Below are positions 18,923-27,644 of a DNA stretch of 64,000 bases, in pieces (position 1 is the first letter of the stretch; every line of letters begins with the position of its first letter). The DNA is from Acinetobacter geminorum (lineage in GTDB: Bacteria; Pseudomonadota; Gammaproteobacteria; Pseudomonadales; Moraxellaceae). The stretch is taken from the NCBI RefSeq assembly GCF_013009345.1, contig NZ_JABELE010000007.1, forward strand, positions 1 to 64,000, given 5' to 3'. A program made the translations under genes and the position numbers. A model generated the notes under the pieces. It did no database searches, was not told the origin of the DNA, and worked only from the letters and a program-made list of their open reading frames with translations.

Positions 18923-19861
18923 ATGCTGGCATATGTTATTCGGCGTTTATGGCAGATGATTCCAACTATGTTGGGGGTAGTCTTACTTATTTTTATTCTT
19001 TTTAACTGGGTAGGTGGAGATCCTGCTTATATTTTAGCGGGCAAGATGTCTAATCCTGAGCAGATCGAAAACATTCGTAAGCAGTTAGGTGTCGATCAGC
19101 CTTATTACGTTCAGCTCTGGATTTTCATTAAACAAATACTGACTTTTGATTATGGTGCGAGTTGGAGTACTGGCGAACCTGTTTCTCAAATTATTTTAAC
19201 CCGATTAGGACCCTCACTCACGCTTCTAATTCCACTGACTATTTTACAGACGGTTATTTCAATTATTTTGGCATTGGCTGTTGCTGCGGTGCGTGGATCT
19301 CTAACTGACCGCATGGTCATGATGCTATGCACTATCGGCATGTCGATCAGCATCTTAGTTTACATTATCGTTTTTCAATATGTTCTTGCGTATCAGCTAA
19401 GTTGGTTTCCTGTGCAAGGCTGGAGCGACACGTTTACTGATAATTTATTTAAGTTTGCTTTACTACCAATTCTAATCATGCTGGTGGTGAGTATTGCCCC
19501 GACTTTACGTTTATATCGTAGTTTTGTGCTTGATGAAATTAATCAGGACTATGTTCGAACAGCACGTGCTAAAGGTGTAGGTGAAAGCCGAATTTTAGGT
19601 GTACATGTACTGCGTAATGCTTCAATTCCTATTATTACCGACGTGATGTCAACTTTACCTGCATTGCTCATAGGCGCATTTTTAATTGAACGTTTTTTTG
19701 GTATTCCCGGGATTGGTCGAGAGGTGATTATTGCAGTTGAGCGAAGTGATTTTCCTGTTATTAAGGCAATTACAGTTTACATCGCCGCAGCAACTATGAT
19801 TTTTAATCTGATTGCCGATTTGGTCTACAAAGTGGTTGATCCACGTGTACAGTTGAAGTAG
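18923..19861 (+). CDS. peptide ABC importer permease (DppB/YejB type)
   Basis: Inner-membrane permease of 312 residues with six predicted helices; the first is at about residues 9-29. The N-terminal MLAYVIRRLWQMIPTMLGV and GGDPA are standard for the DppB subgroup. The EAA coupling motif is visible as YVRTARAKGVGESRILGVHVLRN near residues 210-235. AGGA lies upstream of the ATG, 12 nt after the peptidase gene. It pairs with the next gene to form the membrane channel. Confidence 0.93.
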   Translation: MLAYVIRRLWQMIPTMLGVVLLIFILFNWVGGDPAYILAGKMSNPEQIENIRKQLGVDQPYYVQLWIFIKQILTFDYGASWSTGEPVSQIILTRLGPSLTLLIPLTILQTVISIILALAVAAVRGSLTDRMVMMLCTIGMSISILVYIIVFQYVLAYQLSWFPVQGWSDTFTDNLFKFALLPILIMLVVSIAPTLRLYRSFVLDEINQDYVRTARAKGVGESRILGVHVLRNASIPIITDVMSTLPALLIGAFLIERFFGIPGIGREVIIAVERSDFPVIKAITVYIAAATMIFNLIADLVYKVVDPRVQLK

Positions 19862-19868
19862 GTGGGCT

Positions 19869-21011
19869 ATGCTGAGCGTTTTATCAAAAAGAAAACAACA
19901 AACAAAAGCTGAAGCTCATTCATCTGGTTTGTGGAAACTTGCCATGCGACGTCTTCGGGCAGACAAGATCGCGATGTCATCACTAGTGATTGTATTGCTT
20001 TATTTTATTATCTTGCTTCTATCAATGACTGGTGTGATTGCATCTGACTGGAATAAAGAGGTTGCAGTCAGTTATGCACCACCGACATTTATAGGAGCTG
20101 ATAAGACAACAGAAGCTGGACAAAATTCAGCAGCAATTGAGGAGGAATTACCAGAAAACCCAGTTGATCCTTTAAAAGATGTAATTAACAAGCTTAAGGC
20201 TGAAATTAAACAAGAAAAGAGTGCTGGAAGTGCAATTGATTATTATGGTGTAGTTGACCCATTAGCCGATGATATGAAAGCTATCGATCAGCAACTGGGC
20301 GGACATTTACTTGATCAGCAAGCAGAGCTTAAAAGTACCCTTGTCTTTGGAGCTGATAAATGGGGACAGGACGTTTTAAAGAAAACTATTAAAGGTGCTG
20401 AAACTTCAATTATTGTTGGGGTGATATCGGCTTTACTTGCAGTAGGGATTGGTACACTTTTAGGCGCAATTTCTGGATATTTCGGTGGTTGGGTGGATGA
20501 TATTCTCAACTGGTTTTATAACATTTTTACCTCAATCCCATATTTATTATTAGTTCTCGCTATTGCTGCCGTACTTCAACAAAAAGGCATTTTATCCATT
20601 GTTCTGATTTTAGGTTTAACGGGCTGGACGGGTGTTTATCGTTTAATTCGTGCAGAATATATGAAGCATACTGCACGTGAGTACGTTCTGGCTGCTAAAG
20701 CAATTGGTGTTGGACATTTCCGTCGTATGTTCATTCATATTTTCCCTAATGTCAGCCATATTGCTTTGGTTCAGATGTCAATTTTGGTGGTGTCTTTTAT
20801 TAAATCTGAAGTCATTTTGAGTTTCTTAGGCTTCGGTGTACCGGTAGGCGTAGTGTCTTGGGGGAGCATGTTAAATGAGGCACAAAGTGAACTTCTTTTA
20901 GGCAAATGGTGGCAGCTTGTAGCAGCCTCTGTCGCAATGGCTGTTTTAGTTACTGCATTCTCTATGTTTACTGATGCTCTTCGTGATGCATTAGATCCAA
21001 AACTAAAATAA
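19869..21011 (+). CDS. peptide ABC importer permease (DppC/YejE type) with long loop
   Basis: The second permease of the importer, 380 residues. After the first membrane helix (about residues 38-59) comes an unusually long hydrophilic segment to about residue 150, rich in Glu, Asp and Lys, before VFGADKWGQDVLKKTIKGAETS, which matches the normal DppC region. The EAA motif YVLAAKAIGVGHFRRMFIHIFPN is near residue 275. The YejE branch is known for a longer periplasmic loop, which agrees with the assignment. Starts 7 nt after the first permease. Confidence 0.92.
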   Translation: MLSVLSKRKQQTKAEAHSSGLWKLAMRRLRADKIAMSSLVIVLLYFIILLLSMTGVIASDWNKEVAVSYAPPTFIGADKTTEAGQNSAAIEEELPENPVDPLKDVINKLKAEIKQEKSAGSAIDYYGVVDPLADDMKAIDQQLGGHLLDQQAELKSTLVFGADKWGQDVLKKTIKGAETSIIVGVISALLAVGIGTLLGAISGYFGGWVDDILNWFYNIFTSIPYLLLVLAIAAVLQQKGILSIVLILGLTGWTGVYRLIRAEYMKHTAREYVLAAKAIGVGHFRRMFIHIFPNVSHIALVQMSILVVSFIKSEVILSFLGFGVPVGVVSWGSMLNEAQSELLLGKWWQLVAASVAMAVLVTAFSMFTDALRDALDPKLK

Positions 21012-21023
21012 GAGGAAACCCTA

Positions 21024-22757
21024 ATGTCAAAACAAGAAAATAAGAATGTGCCATTACTTCACATTGAAAATTTACGTGTAAGCTTTAAAGGTGAAGACAA
21101 AAAGTATATCGAAACTGTAAAAGGAATCTCCTTTGATATTCCAGCAAATACCACAGTTGCTTTAGTTGGCGAGTCGGGTAGCGGCAAATCGGTTACTTCT
21201 TTGGCAACTATGGGATTACTTCCTGTCGGTCAGAGCAAAATTGATGAGCAAAGTAAAATTATATTTGAAGGAAAAGATTTACTGAGCTTATCCCGTAAAG
21301 AGATGCGACAAATCTGTGGTAAAGACATAGCCATGATTTTTCAGGAGCCGATGTCATCATTAAATCCTGTTTTTACGGTTGGCAATCAAATTGCAGAAGT
21401 TTTGTGTTTACACATGGGGTTGAGCCGTAAACAGGCTCGACAACGTGTTTTAGAGTTGCTTAAAGAAGTAGGTATTCCTTCACCTGAAACTAAAATTGAT
21501 GCTTATCCAAATCAACTTTCGGGTGGTCAACAGCAACGTGTCATGATTGCTATGGCGATTGCTTGTGAACCTAAACTGCTGATTGCTGATGAGCCTACCA
21601 CTGCACTTGATGTCACAATTCAAAAGCAAATTATTGATTTGCTCGAGTCATTGCGTAAGCGCCGTCAAATGTCGATGCTTTTTATTACCCACGATTTAGC
21701 ATTGGTTGGTGAAATTGCAGATAAAGTCATTGTAATGCGTCATGGCGAGATTAGAGAGCAAGGTGCTGCTGATCAGGTCCTTGAACAGCCTAAAGATGTA
21801 TATACGAGAGCTTTGTTATATTGCCGCCCGCAAATGTCACAACGACCTTATCGTTTGCCTGTGACGAGCGATTTTATGCGTCAAGAAGAAGATGTATTGG
21901 TCGAACAAAGTTTTGACGTTTCAGAAATTCCCGAGCGCAAACGTGGTTTAAATGGTGATGAGCAAATCATCTTAGAAGTAAAAGACCTGAAAAAAAGTTT
22001 TTATAGCCGTAAAGGCCTATTTGGCAAAGAAGAGTTTCAGGCCGTTAAAGGAGTTTCTTTTAAACTTGCTAAAGGAAAAACCTTGGGTTTAGTCGGTGAG
22101 TCAGGTTCAGGTAAAACGACCATTGGGCTATTACTCATGCGCTTACATCAGGCATCTGGTGGGCAGGCTTTTATCGAAGGTAAAGATATTCTTTCATTAA
22201 CTGAAAAAGAGTTTGCTAAATATCAACGGAAAATCCAGATCATCTTTCAAAATCCTTATGCGTCTCTTAATCCACGCTTTACCATCGGGCAGATATTACT
22301 AGAGCCTATGCAAATTCATGGTATTGGTAAAGATGATGCTGAGCGCAAACAAATTGCGCTTAGTTTGCTTGAGCGAGTCAATTTACCTGAACAAGCTTAC
22401 TACCGATATCCACATGAGTTTTCAGGTGGACAACGTCAACGTATTGCCATTGCACGCTGTTTAACGCTAAAGCCTGAAATTTTAATTTGTGATGAATCTG
22501 TTTCTGCGCTCGATGTTTCAGTTCAGGCACAAGTACTTAATTTATTGCAAGACTTACAAGATGAGTTTGGGCTGAGTTATATCTTTATTTCACATGATTT
22601 ATCGGTCGTGAAATATATCTCTGATCAGGTTATGGTCATGAATCATGGCGAGGTTGTTGAAATAGCTAATTCAGATGAACTCTATGCACATCCTCAACAT
22701 GATTATACTAAACGACTATTACAGGCGATTCCTCAAGGGATTCAACACGTTTCATAA
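21024..22757 (+). CDS. double ABC ATPase of the peptide importer (YejF type)
   Basis: One 577-residue protein carrying two ABC ATPase domains, as in YejF/GsiA. The first Walker A is GESGSGKS (about residues 51-58) with signature LSGGQQQR and Walker B LLIADEP; the second Walker A is GESGSGKT (about 362-369) with signature FSGGQRQR and Walker B ILICDES. The last shows Ser instead of Pro after DE. A strong GAGGA site precedes the ATG. It is the last gene of the operon and powers import through the two permeases from the cytosolic face. Confidence 0.95.
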   Translation: MSKQENKNVPLLHIENLRVSFKGEDKKYIETVKGISFDIPANTTVALVGESGSGKSVTSLATMGLLPVGQSKIDEQSKIIFEGKDLLSLSRKEMRQICGKDIAMIFQEPMSSLNPVFTVGNQIAEVLCLHMGLSRKQARQRVLELLKEVGIPSPETKIDAYPNQLSGGQQQRVMIAMAIACEPKLLIADEPTTALDVTIQKQIIDLLESLRKRRQMSMLFITHDLALVGEIADKVIVMRHGEIREQGAADQVLEQPKDVYTRALLYCRPQMSQRPYRLPVTSDFMRQEEDVLVEQSFDVSEIPERKRGLNGDEQIILEVKDLKKSFYSRKGLFGKEEFQAVKGVSFKLAKGKTLGLVGESGSGKTTIGLLLMRLHQASGGQAFIEGKDILSLTEKEFAKYQRKIQIIFQNPYASLNPRFTIGQILLEPMQIHGIGKDDAERKQIALSLLERVNLPEQAYYRYPHEFSGGQRQRIAIARCLTLKPEILICDESVSALDVSVQAQVLNLLQDLQDEFGLSYIFISHDLSVVKYISDQVMVMNHGEVVEIANSDELYAHPQHDYTKRLLQAIPQGIQHVS

Positions 22758-22775
22758 GCGTAAAGTTATGTCGTT

Positions 22776-22799
22776 AAGGGCACTTTCGAGTGCCTTTTT
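22776..22799 (+). terminator. terminator of the peptide importer operon
   Basis: A 9-bp stem (aagggcact, TTCG loop, agtgccttt with one G-U) followed by T-rich DNA, 19 nt after the ATPase stop. Confidence 0.9.
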
Positions 22800-22866
22800 A
22801 TTTGGTTTATGTGGTAAATGCTTATAAAATAAAAAAGAAGTAAATGTAGAGTATTTTATTCTTGTT

Positions 22867-23526
22867 ATGTGCGCTAATTTTAAACCTTCAACGCTTGCCC
22901 AATTACAGCAACTTCAGTTGCCTGTGGTCGGCTTTAGCTATGCCGAAGAGGTTTATCCTGCTGGAACAATGCCACTATTATTCAAATCATCACAAGGGCT
23001 TGAGTGGCGCGAAGTGATGTTTGGATTGGTTCCAAAATGGGCTGAAGATACAAACATAGCAAAACATACCTACAATGCCCGTCATGAGACTATTTTTCAA
23101 AAACCTAGCTTTCAAGAAGCCGCACTTAAATGTAAATTCGGTGTGATTCCAGTGAACGAATTTTATGAAAGTAAGTATATAAATGATAAACCTGAGCGGT
23201 GGGGTGTTCGCCGTAAAGATGGGCAGGCTTTTTTCATCGCAGCAATCTATGAAATTTGCAAAATTAATGAGACGGTTATTCGTTCTGCAAGCATGTTAAC
23301 TATGGACGGCATAGACCATCCCATGATGAAAGACTTTCACGAACCAGGCGATGTTAAACGATCAGTTATTGTGATTCCACATGATCGACTAGAAGAGTGG
23401 TTAAGTTTAGAAACACCAGATATTTCCAGCTTCATTGAAGGTTTTCCAGTTGAAGAGTTTGAATGCTCTCATGTCCCAAAAGAAAAAGTTATAAAACCGA
23501 CACCACAGTTAAGTATGTTTGACTAA
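22867..23526 (+). CDS. SRAP/HMCES-like abasic-site DNA-protein crosslinker (YedK family)
   Basis: SOS-response-associated protein that would form a covalent link to abasic sites in single-stranded DNA through Cys2 after Met removal. Cys2 is present (MCA), as are the active-site Asn70 in the YNARHET block, Glu101 in NEFYE and His158 in the segment before the IVIP strand. The motif after FYE reads SKY where YedK has W, and the HxRMP stretch is replaced by HEPGDVKR, so it is a divergent branch of the family. The 219-residue length is typical. A single gene, convergent with a hypothetical gene. Confidence 0.87.
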   Translation: MCANFKPSTLAQLQQLQLPVVGFSYAEEVYPAGTMPLLFKSSQGLEWREVMFGLVPKWAEDTNIAKHTYNARHETIFQKPSFQEAALKCKFGVIPVNEFYESKYINDKPERWGVRRKDGQAFFIAAIYEICKINETVIRSASMLTMDGIDHPMMKDFHEPGDVKRSVIVIPHDRLEEWLSLETPDISSFIEGFPVEEFECSHVPKEKVIKPTPQLSMFD

Positions 23527-23545
23527 TCTATCTAAAATTAAGATG

Positions 23546-23578
23546 AGGTTATTGATGTCAAATTTGAATCAATAACCT
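23546..23578. terminator. hairpin between convergent genes
   Basis: A perfect 11-bp inverted repeat (AGGTTATTGAT and ATCAATAACCT) with an 11-nt loop between the SRAP gene and the convergent hypothetical gene. There is no long T run, so termination is probable but not certain. Confidence 0.65.
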
Positions 23579-23585
23579 ATATCAC

Positions 23586-23993
23586 TTATTCAATATTTTT
23601 ACTTAATGTTTGTACTTCAGAATCTTCAGCTAAATAGCTCAATTCAATCGGTGAAATCACAAAAGTTGTATTATCTGAGGTCTGTTTAAATACAAAGCCA
23701 TATTCAAAAGATTGGCTATTTTTACTTGGTAACCAGAATAGATAAGGGCAGCCTGTATAACTACCATCCCAACCCATTTCTCTAGCGAGAGCCAAAGCTG
23801 TATCAGATTTCGCTATGATTTCTTTGAGAGATTCTTTATCTCGTGTTGAAACATCACCATCATCATCTGCAAATGTTTGTAGAAACTCATTTAAGGGCTT
23901 AAGGTCTTCCCAGTTATGTTCTATTGTTGAGAAATGATATCCATATAGCATCATGTGCACTTTCTTCCATCTTGTTATTGTGTCCTTGAACAT
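23586..23993 (-). CDS. hypothetical protein, 135 aa
   Basis: I do not recognise this protein. It is acidic, soluble, without signal peptide or membrane helix. The middle is rich in Asp/Glu (ADDDGDVSTRDKESLKE), followed by an aromatic GWDGSYTGCPYLFWLPS segment and a predicted beta-strand C-terminal half. The start could be the ATG at 23993 or one of two Met at residues 14-15. Such small acidic proteins with WDGSY-like segments occur among SMI1/KNR4-like and other immunity-like families, but no toxin gene is next to it and that link is weak. Convergent with the SRAP gene; a 256-bp gap lies on its other side. Confidence 0.6.
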   Translation of the reverse strand: MFKDTITRWKKVHMMLYGYHFSTIEHNWEDLKPLNEFLQTFADDDGDVSTRDKESLKEIIAKSDTALALAREMGWDGSYTGCPYLFWLPSKNSQSFEYGFVFKQTSDNTTFVISPIELSYLAEDSEVQTLSKNIE

Positions 23994-24249
23994 ACCAAGA
24001 AATATATGAAAAGGAAATGGATAAATCTGATTTAAGTTGTTTATTTTTCATAACTTATAGATTGTTTTTTGTACGGAATAAAGACTTTTATAAATATTAA
24101 AATTATTCATATTACCTCAATAGCATAGGCGGAAAGTAACGATGCTAATGATTAGGATAAATGACTATTTTAGTAAATCAAACTGTTGGCGAATATAGAA
24201 TTGTTCATAATTCACCTATAATAGAAATGAAACTATGTAGAGCATATTT

Positions 24250-25107
24250 ATGTTTATAACAACTACGCGCCCACAAGATAATTTAATTAATCAACTTCTG
24301 CCGATTTTGGAACAGGCGAGTCAGATTTTACTAGAAGAATATCAAAACTATTCAGCGGGTTATGAGTTTACTATTCATGAAAAGCAAGATGATTCACCTG
24401 TAACCCAAGCAGATCTAAAGGTAAATAGATTTTTATTAAAGCATCTGGCCGAGATTACTCCAGATTTGCCTGTATTGTCTGAAGAAAGTGATTATAGTGC
24501 CCGTCATGACTGGTCTACTTGTTGGATGTTAGATCCGCTTGATGGTACGAAAGAGTTTATACATGAACGTGATGAATTTACGATCAATCTAAGCTTGATC
24601 AACGGCAAAGAAACAGTTTTCTCCGTTATTGCTGTGCCATGTGAACAAGTTGTGTACTTAGGATATCTGCAAGATTTACCTTTTAAATATAGCTTTAGCC
24701 AACAACAATGGTATCAATATCAGGTTAGTTCAACTTCGCTAGATGCACCTATACAAATAGGACTTAGTCACGGTAGTAAAAATCCAAAATACCAAAAATT
24801 TATTCAACCTATTGAAAAAGAACATCGTATTATTCGACGAGAAGCTGGGAGTGCCTATAAGTTTTGTATGATGTTAGAAGGTGAAATTGATATTTACCCA
24901 CGCTTTCATCCTACTTCTGAATGGGATACCAGTTCTGGTCAAGGTCTGTTAGAAAGTATAGGCGGTGGTTTACTTACTCTTGATGGAAAACCTTTTGAAT
25001 ATAACCAAAGAAGCACGGTTTTAAATAAGGGCTTTATCGCTTTTCGTGATCAGGAAAGCAAAAAAATAGCATTTGAAGCATTAGCCCAATCAGGTGTTAT
25101 CGATTGA
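24250..25107 (+). CDS. cysQ: 3'(2'),5'-bisphosphate nucleotidase CysQ
   Basis: Hydrolyses 3'-phosphoadenosine 5'-phosphate to AMP, clearing the by-product of sulfate assimilation; an inositol-monophosphatase-fold, Mg-dependent, Li-sensitive enzyme. The metal-binding motifs are visible: EESD near residue 80, DPLDGTKEF near 97-105 and the C-terminal WDTSSGQGLLES near 224. 285 residues, slightly longer than E. coli CysQ. A TATAAT sequence at 24217-24222 is a likely -10 element, without a clear -35. The following phosphatase gene starts 57 nt on. Confidence 0.92.
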   Translation: MFITTTRPQDNLINQLLPILEQASQILLEEYQNYSAGYEFTIHEKQDDSPVTQADLKVNRFLLKHLAEITPDLPVLSEESDYSARHDWSTCWMLDPLDGTKEFIHERDEFTINLSLINGKETVFSVIAVPCEQVVYLGYLQDLPFKYSFSQQQWYQYQVSSTSLDAPIQIGLSHGSKNPKYQKFIQPIEKEHRIIRREAGSAYKFCMMLEGEIDIYPRFHPTSEWDTSSGQGLLESIGGGLLTLDGKPFEYNQRSTVLNKGFIAFRDQESKKIAFEALAQSGVID

Positions 25108-25164
25108 GAGTTATGCCAGACATGTTATAGTGGCAAAGTATTGAAAAAAGATGACAAGATAAAG

Positions 25165-25899
25165 ATGGCACTCGATTTATTGCCTAAAAGTATGTTTGAA
25201 GCAATTGATTTATTGCCCGATGCTTCAACTCCTGTAACCTTATTTACGCGCCATTCTTTAAGAGAACTTGTAGATGGGCAGGGCTTGGCTGGTTATGATC
25301 TCCAACTTACTCCTCAAGGACGTGAGCTTGCGCAGGCATGGGGTAATTACTTAATCAAAAATACAGATCGTGTTATTCAGCATTGTATTTCAAGTCCAAT
25401 ACAACGCTGTGTCGATACGGCGGCACTCATGATTGAAGGGGCTGACGATGTAAGTCCTCAATCAAATACTCATACGATTGAAATTATTGAGCAAGGGCTA
25501 CTTGTTGAACCGGGTAGCTTTGTGTTGGATATACAACAAGCTGCTCCTTATTTTAAAAAGCAGGGCGCTTTAGGTTTTATTAATAGTTTTGTAAATAATG
25601 CATTACCTGGTATGAAACATCCCATTACTGGTGTTTTAGATGTACTAGAGCTTATTTACCGGACTCATCCAAAAACTAAAGGCGGTCTTAGTTTAGCCGT
25701 GAGTCATGACACGATTATTGCAGCAATTGTTGCTGTAATTTCTGGCGAGAATAAAATTAAGAAAGAAGACTGGCCGGAAATGATGGAAGGATTATTTGTC
25801 TGGTTTGAAGGTGAAGAGTTTCCAAATTGTAAATTAAAGTGGATTTGGAGAGGAAAGGCCTATGAGCTGAATGTAGCTAAATTTCATAAAGTGCTATAA
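25165..25899 (+). CDS. histidine phosphatase family protein
   Basis: Cytosolic enzyme of the phosphoglycerate mutase-like histidine phosphatase superfamily. The catalytic motif near the N-terminus is TRHSLRE in place of the usual RHG, and the second His appears in SHDTIIAA near residue 181. These match branch-2-like small phosphatases more than phosphoglycerate mutase. The ATG at 25165 is chosen (244 aa); an in-frame TTG at 25141 would add 8 residues. Substrate unknown. It follows cysQ and may be co-transcribed with it. Confidence 0.82.
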   Translation: MALDLLPKSMFEAIDLLPDASTPVTLFTRHSLRELVDGQGLAGYDLQLTPQGRELAQAWGNYLIKNTDRVIQHCISSPIQRCVDTAALMIEGADDVSPQSNTHTIEIIEQGLLVEPGSFVLDIQQAAPYFKKQGALGFINSFVNNALPGMKHPITGVLDVLELIYRTHPKTKGGLSLAVSHDTIIAAIVAVISGENKIKKEDWPEMMEGLFVWFEGEEFPNCKLKWIWRGKAYELNVAKFHKVL

Positions 25900-25919
25900 G
25901 CTCAAAAACGATAGATAAT

Positions 25920-25945
25920 AAAAAAAGCCCTATTGGGCTTTTTTT
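25920..25945. terminator. bidirectional terminator between phosphatase gene and rpsT
   Basis: Perfect stem (aaaaaagccc, TATT loop, gggctttttt), with an A run on one side and a T run on the other, so it works on both strands between convergent genes. Confidence 0.93.
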
Positions 25946-25956
25946 ACATGTTCAAA

Positions 25957-26223
25957 TTAGTTAGCTAACGCTTTAACTTGAGCATTTAAACGGCTCTTAT
26001 GACGAGCAGCTTTATTTTTGTGGATGATGCCTTTATCAGCCATGCGGTCGATTACAGGAACAGCTTTTTTGTAAGCTTCTGTAGCAACAGCATAATCACC
26101 ACCAGCGATTGCACTTAAAGTACGTTTGATGTAGGTACGAACCATAGAACGCAAGCTTGCGTTGTGTTTACGCGCTGTAACGTTTTGACGCGCACGTTTT
26201 TTAGCTTGAGCAGAGTTTGCCAC
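25957..26223 (-). CDS. rpsT: 30S ribosomal protein S20
   Basis: Primary 16S rRNA-binding protein of the small subunit. The 88 residues are Lys/Arg/Ala-rich with the canonical [12 protein letters not shown] start and helical bundle pattern. The start codon is GTG, with AGGAG 7 nt upstream; E. coli rpsT likewise uses a non-ATG start (UUG) tied to autoregulation. Single gene with its own promoter and a leader of about 84 nt. Confidence 0.98.
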   Translation of the reverse strand: MANSAQAKKRARQNVTARKHNASLRSMVRTYIKRTLSAIAGGDYAVATEAYKKAVPVIDRMADKGIIHKNKAARHKSRLNAQVKALAN

Positions 26224-26307
26224 TCTTGCACTCCTTGAAAATAAGTTGGTCTGGGCGGGCTGTGGTCAATTCAGTAAACTGGTGTAACCATCACCAGCCC
26301 GTAAACA
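26224..26307 (-). promoter_or_regulatory. structured rpsT leader
   Basis: Two possible stems share bases: CTGGTG/CACCAG (26279-26284 with 26292-26297) and CGGGCTG/CAGCCCG (26256-26262 with 26295-26301). Only one can form at a time. S20 is autoregulated in E. coli, so a switch is plausible here, but this is inference. Confidence 0.4.
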
Positions 26308-26313
26308 AGTGCC

Positions 26314-26344
26314 ATATTGTGATGAATCAACACCGTGAAGTCAA
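26314..26344 (-). promoter_or_regulatory. candidate rpsT promoter
   Basis: Minus-strand TTGACT at 26344-26339, and CAATAT at 26319-26314 with 19-nt spacing (CACAAT at 17 nt is an alternative -10). Confidence 0.5.
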
Positions 26345-26435
26345 GCCTTGCGAGCATTTTAAGCGGTTTTAGGGGCTGCTAAAACGGTAAGAAAAGGTTA
26401 AATTTGATACAAACTTAAAGAGGGTTGGATAAAAA

Positions 26436-27101
26436 ATGACTATAAGTACTAAAAAAGCAATTGTGATAGGTGCTACGGGGCTTGTGGGTTTAGCGCTTGT
26501 CGAACAGCTTGAGCAAACACCAGAATTTGAAGCGATTACTGTTGTGGTGAGAAAAGAATCACAACTACTTAATACATATAAAAAAGTTACTCAACTCGTT
26601 ATAGAGGATTTTTTATTGCTCAATGATGAAGATGTGAATGGCCATACCCATGCATTTAGCTGTCTTGGAACGACATTAAAATTGGCAGGCTCAAAACAGG
26701 CTTTTTACGCTGTGGATTATGAAATCAATGCTCATTTAGCAGATTTAGTACAAGATAAACATATTCATCTATTGCTAGTGAGTGCCCTTGGAGCAAATGC
26801 AAATTCTCCAATTTTCTATAATAAAGTGAAAGGACAGTTAGAAGATTATATTGAGAGTTTAGAACTCGAAAAACTATCAATTTTTAGACCGTCTTTACTG
26901 ATTGGTAAACGCAGCGATGTACGGTTTATTGAAGACTTAGGACAAAGTCTATTTAAACTTATCGAGAATAAATTTCAAAAGCCATTCAAATATAAGCCAG
27001 TAACTGCGGAGCAATTGGCTCATACGATGGTCGTAGCGGCGCTAACGCAAATTGAAGCCTTTAAACGATATGATAATCTGAGCATACAACAAACTCGATA
27101 A
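26436..27101 (+). CDS. NAD(P)-binding oxidoreductase (HTATIP2/TIP30-like SDR)
   Basis: Atypical short-chain dehydrogenase fold protein of 221 residues. The dinucleotide-binding motif GATGLVG is at residues 12-18, a conserved CLGTT near 72 and a FYNKVKGQLE block containing the YxxxK-like Lys near 130 resemble the TIP30/HTATIP2 group. Soluble, cytoplasmic. Reaction unknown. A ribosome-binding AGAG lies upstream. rraA follows 12 nt later, so the two genes are probably co-transcribed. Confidence 0.82.
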   Translation: MTISTKKAIVIGATGLVGLALVEQLEQTPEFEAITVVVRKESQLLNTYKKVTQLVIEDFLLLNDEDVNGHTHAFSCLGTTLKLAGSKQAFYAVDYEINAHLADLVQDKHIHLLLVSALGANANSPIFYNKVKGQLEDYIESLELEKLSIFRPSLLIGKRSDVRFIEDLGQSLFKLIENKFQKPFKYKPVTAEQLAHTMVVAALTQIEAFKRYDNLSIQQTR

Positions 27102-27113
27102 GGGAGTATTAAA

Positions 27114-27620
27114 GTGTCAACAGTACCATTTGTAACATGTGATTTATTAGATGATAACCCTGAAAAAGACTTACAGGTTGTAATCCCATCAATGGATGGC
27201 AAGTTCTTTCAAAGTTATGGAGCACGTAAAACTTTTGGGGGGCAGGTTGTAACAGTAAAGTGCTTTGAAGATAACTCACGTGTAAAAGAGTTATTGGCAA
27301 CAGATGGTACAGGTAAAGTATTAGTTGTTGATGGTGGTGCATCTATGCGCTGTGCACTTATGGGTGATTTGATTGCTGAGTCAGCAGTTAAAAACAACTG
27401 GAATGGTGTAGTGATTTACGGTTGTGTACGAGATGTTGATGCAATTGCGACCTTAGATTTGGGAGTACATGCATTGGCTGCAATTCCGCAAAAAAGTAAT
27501 CGTAAGGGCATTGGTGAGGTAGATATTAATTTGTATTTTGGTGGAGTCACAATTCAATCTGGTGATTTTATCTATGCTGATAATAATGGGATTGTGATAG
27601 CAAAAGAAAAATTAGTCTAA
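27114..27620 (+). CDS. rraA: ribonuclease E activity regulator RraA
   Basis: Trimeric cytoplasmic protein that in E. coli binds RNase E and restrains RNA turnover; members are also annotated as HMG aldolase-like. The 168-residue protein contains the family patterns FQSYGARKTFGG, VLVVDGGASMRCALMGD and NGVVIYGCVRD. The start is GTG with GGGAG upstream. It lies between the oxidoreductase and the GST-like gene in a tight run. Confidence 0.93.
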   Translation: MSTVPFVTCDLLDDNPEKDLQVVIPSMDGKFFQSYGARKTFGGQVVTVKCFEDNSRVKELLATDGTGKVLVVDGGASMRCALMGDLIAESAVKNNWNGVVIYGCVRDVDAIATLDLGVHALAAIPQKSNRKGIGEVDINLYFGGVTIQSGDFIYADNNGIVIAKEKLV

Positions 27621-27644
27621 TTCTCTAATATAAAGGAAGGCACG

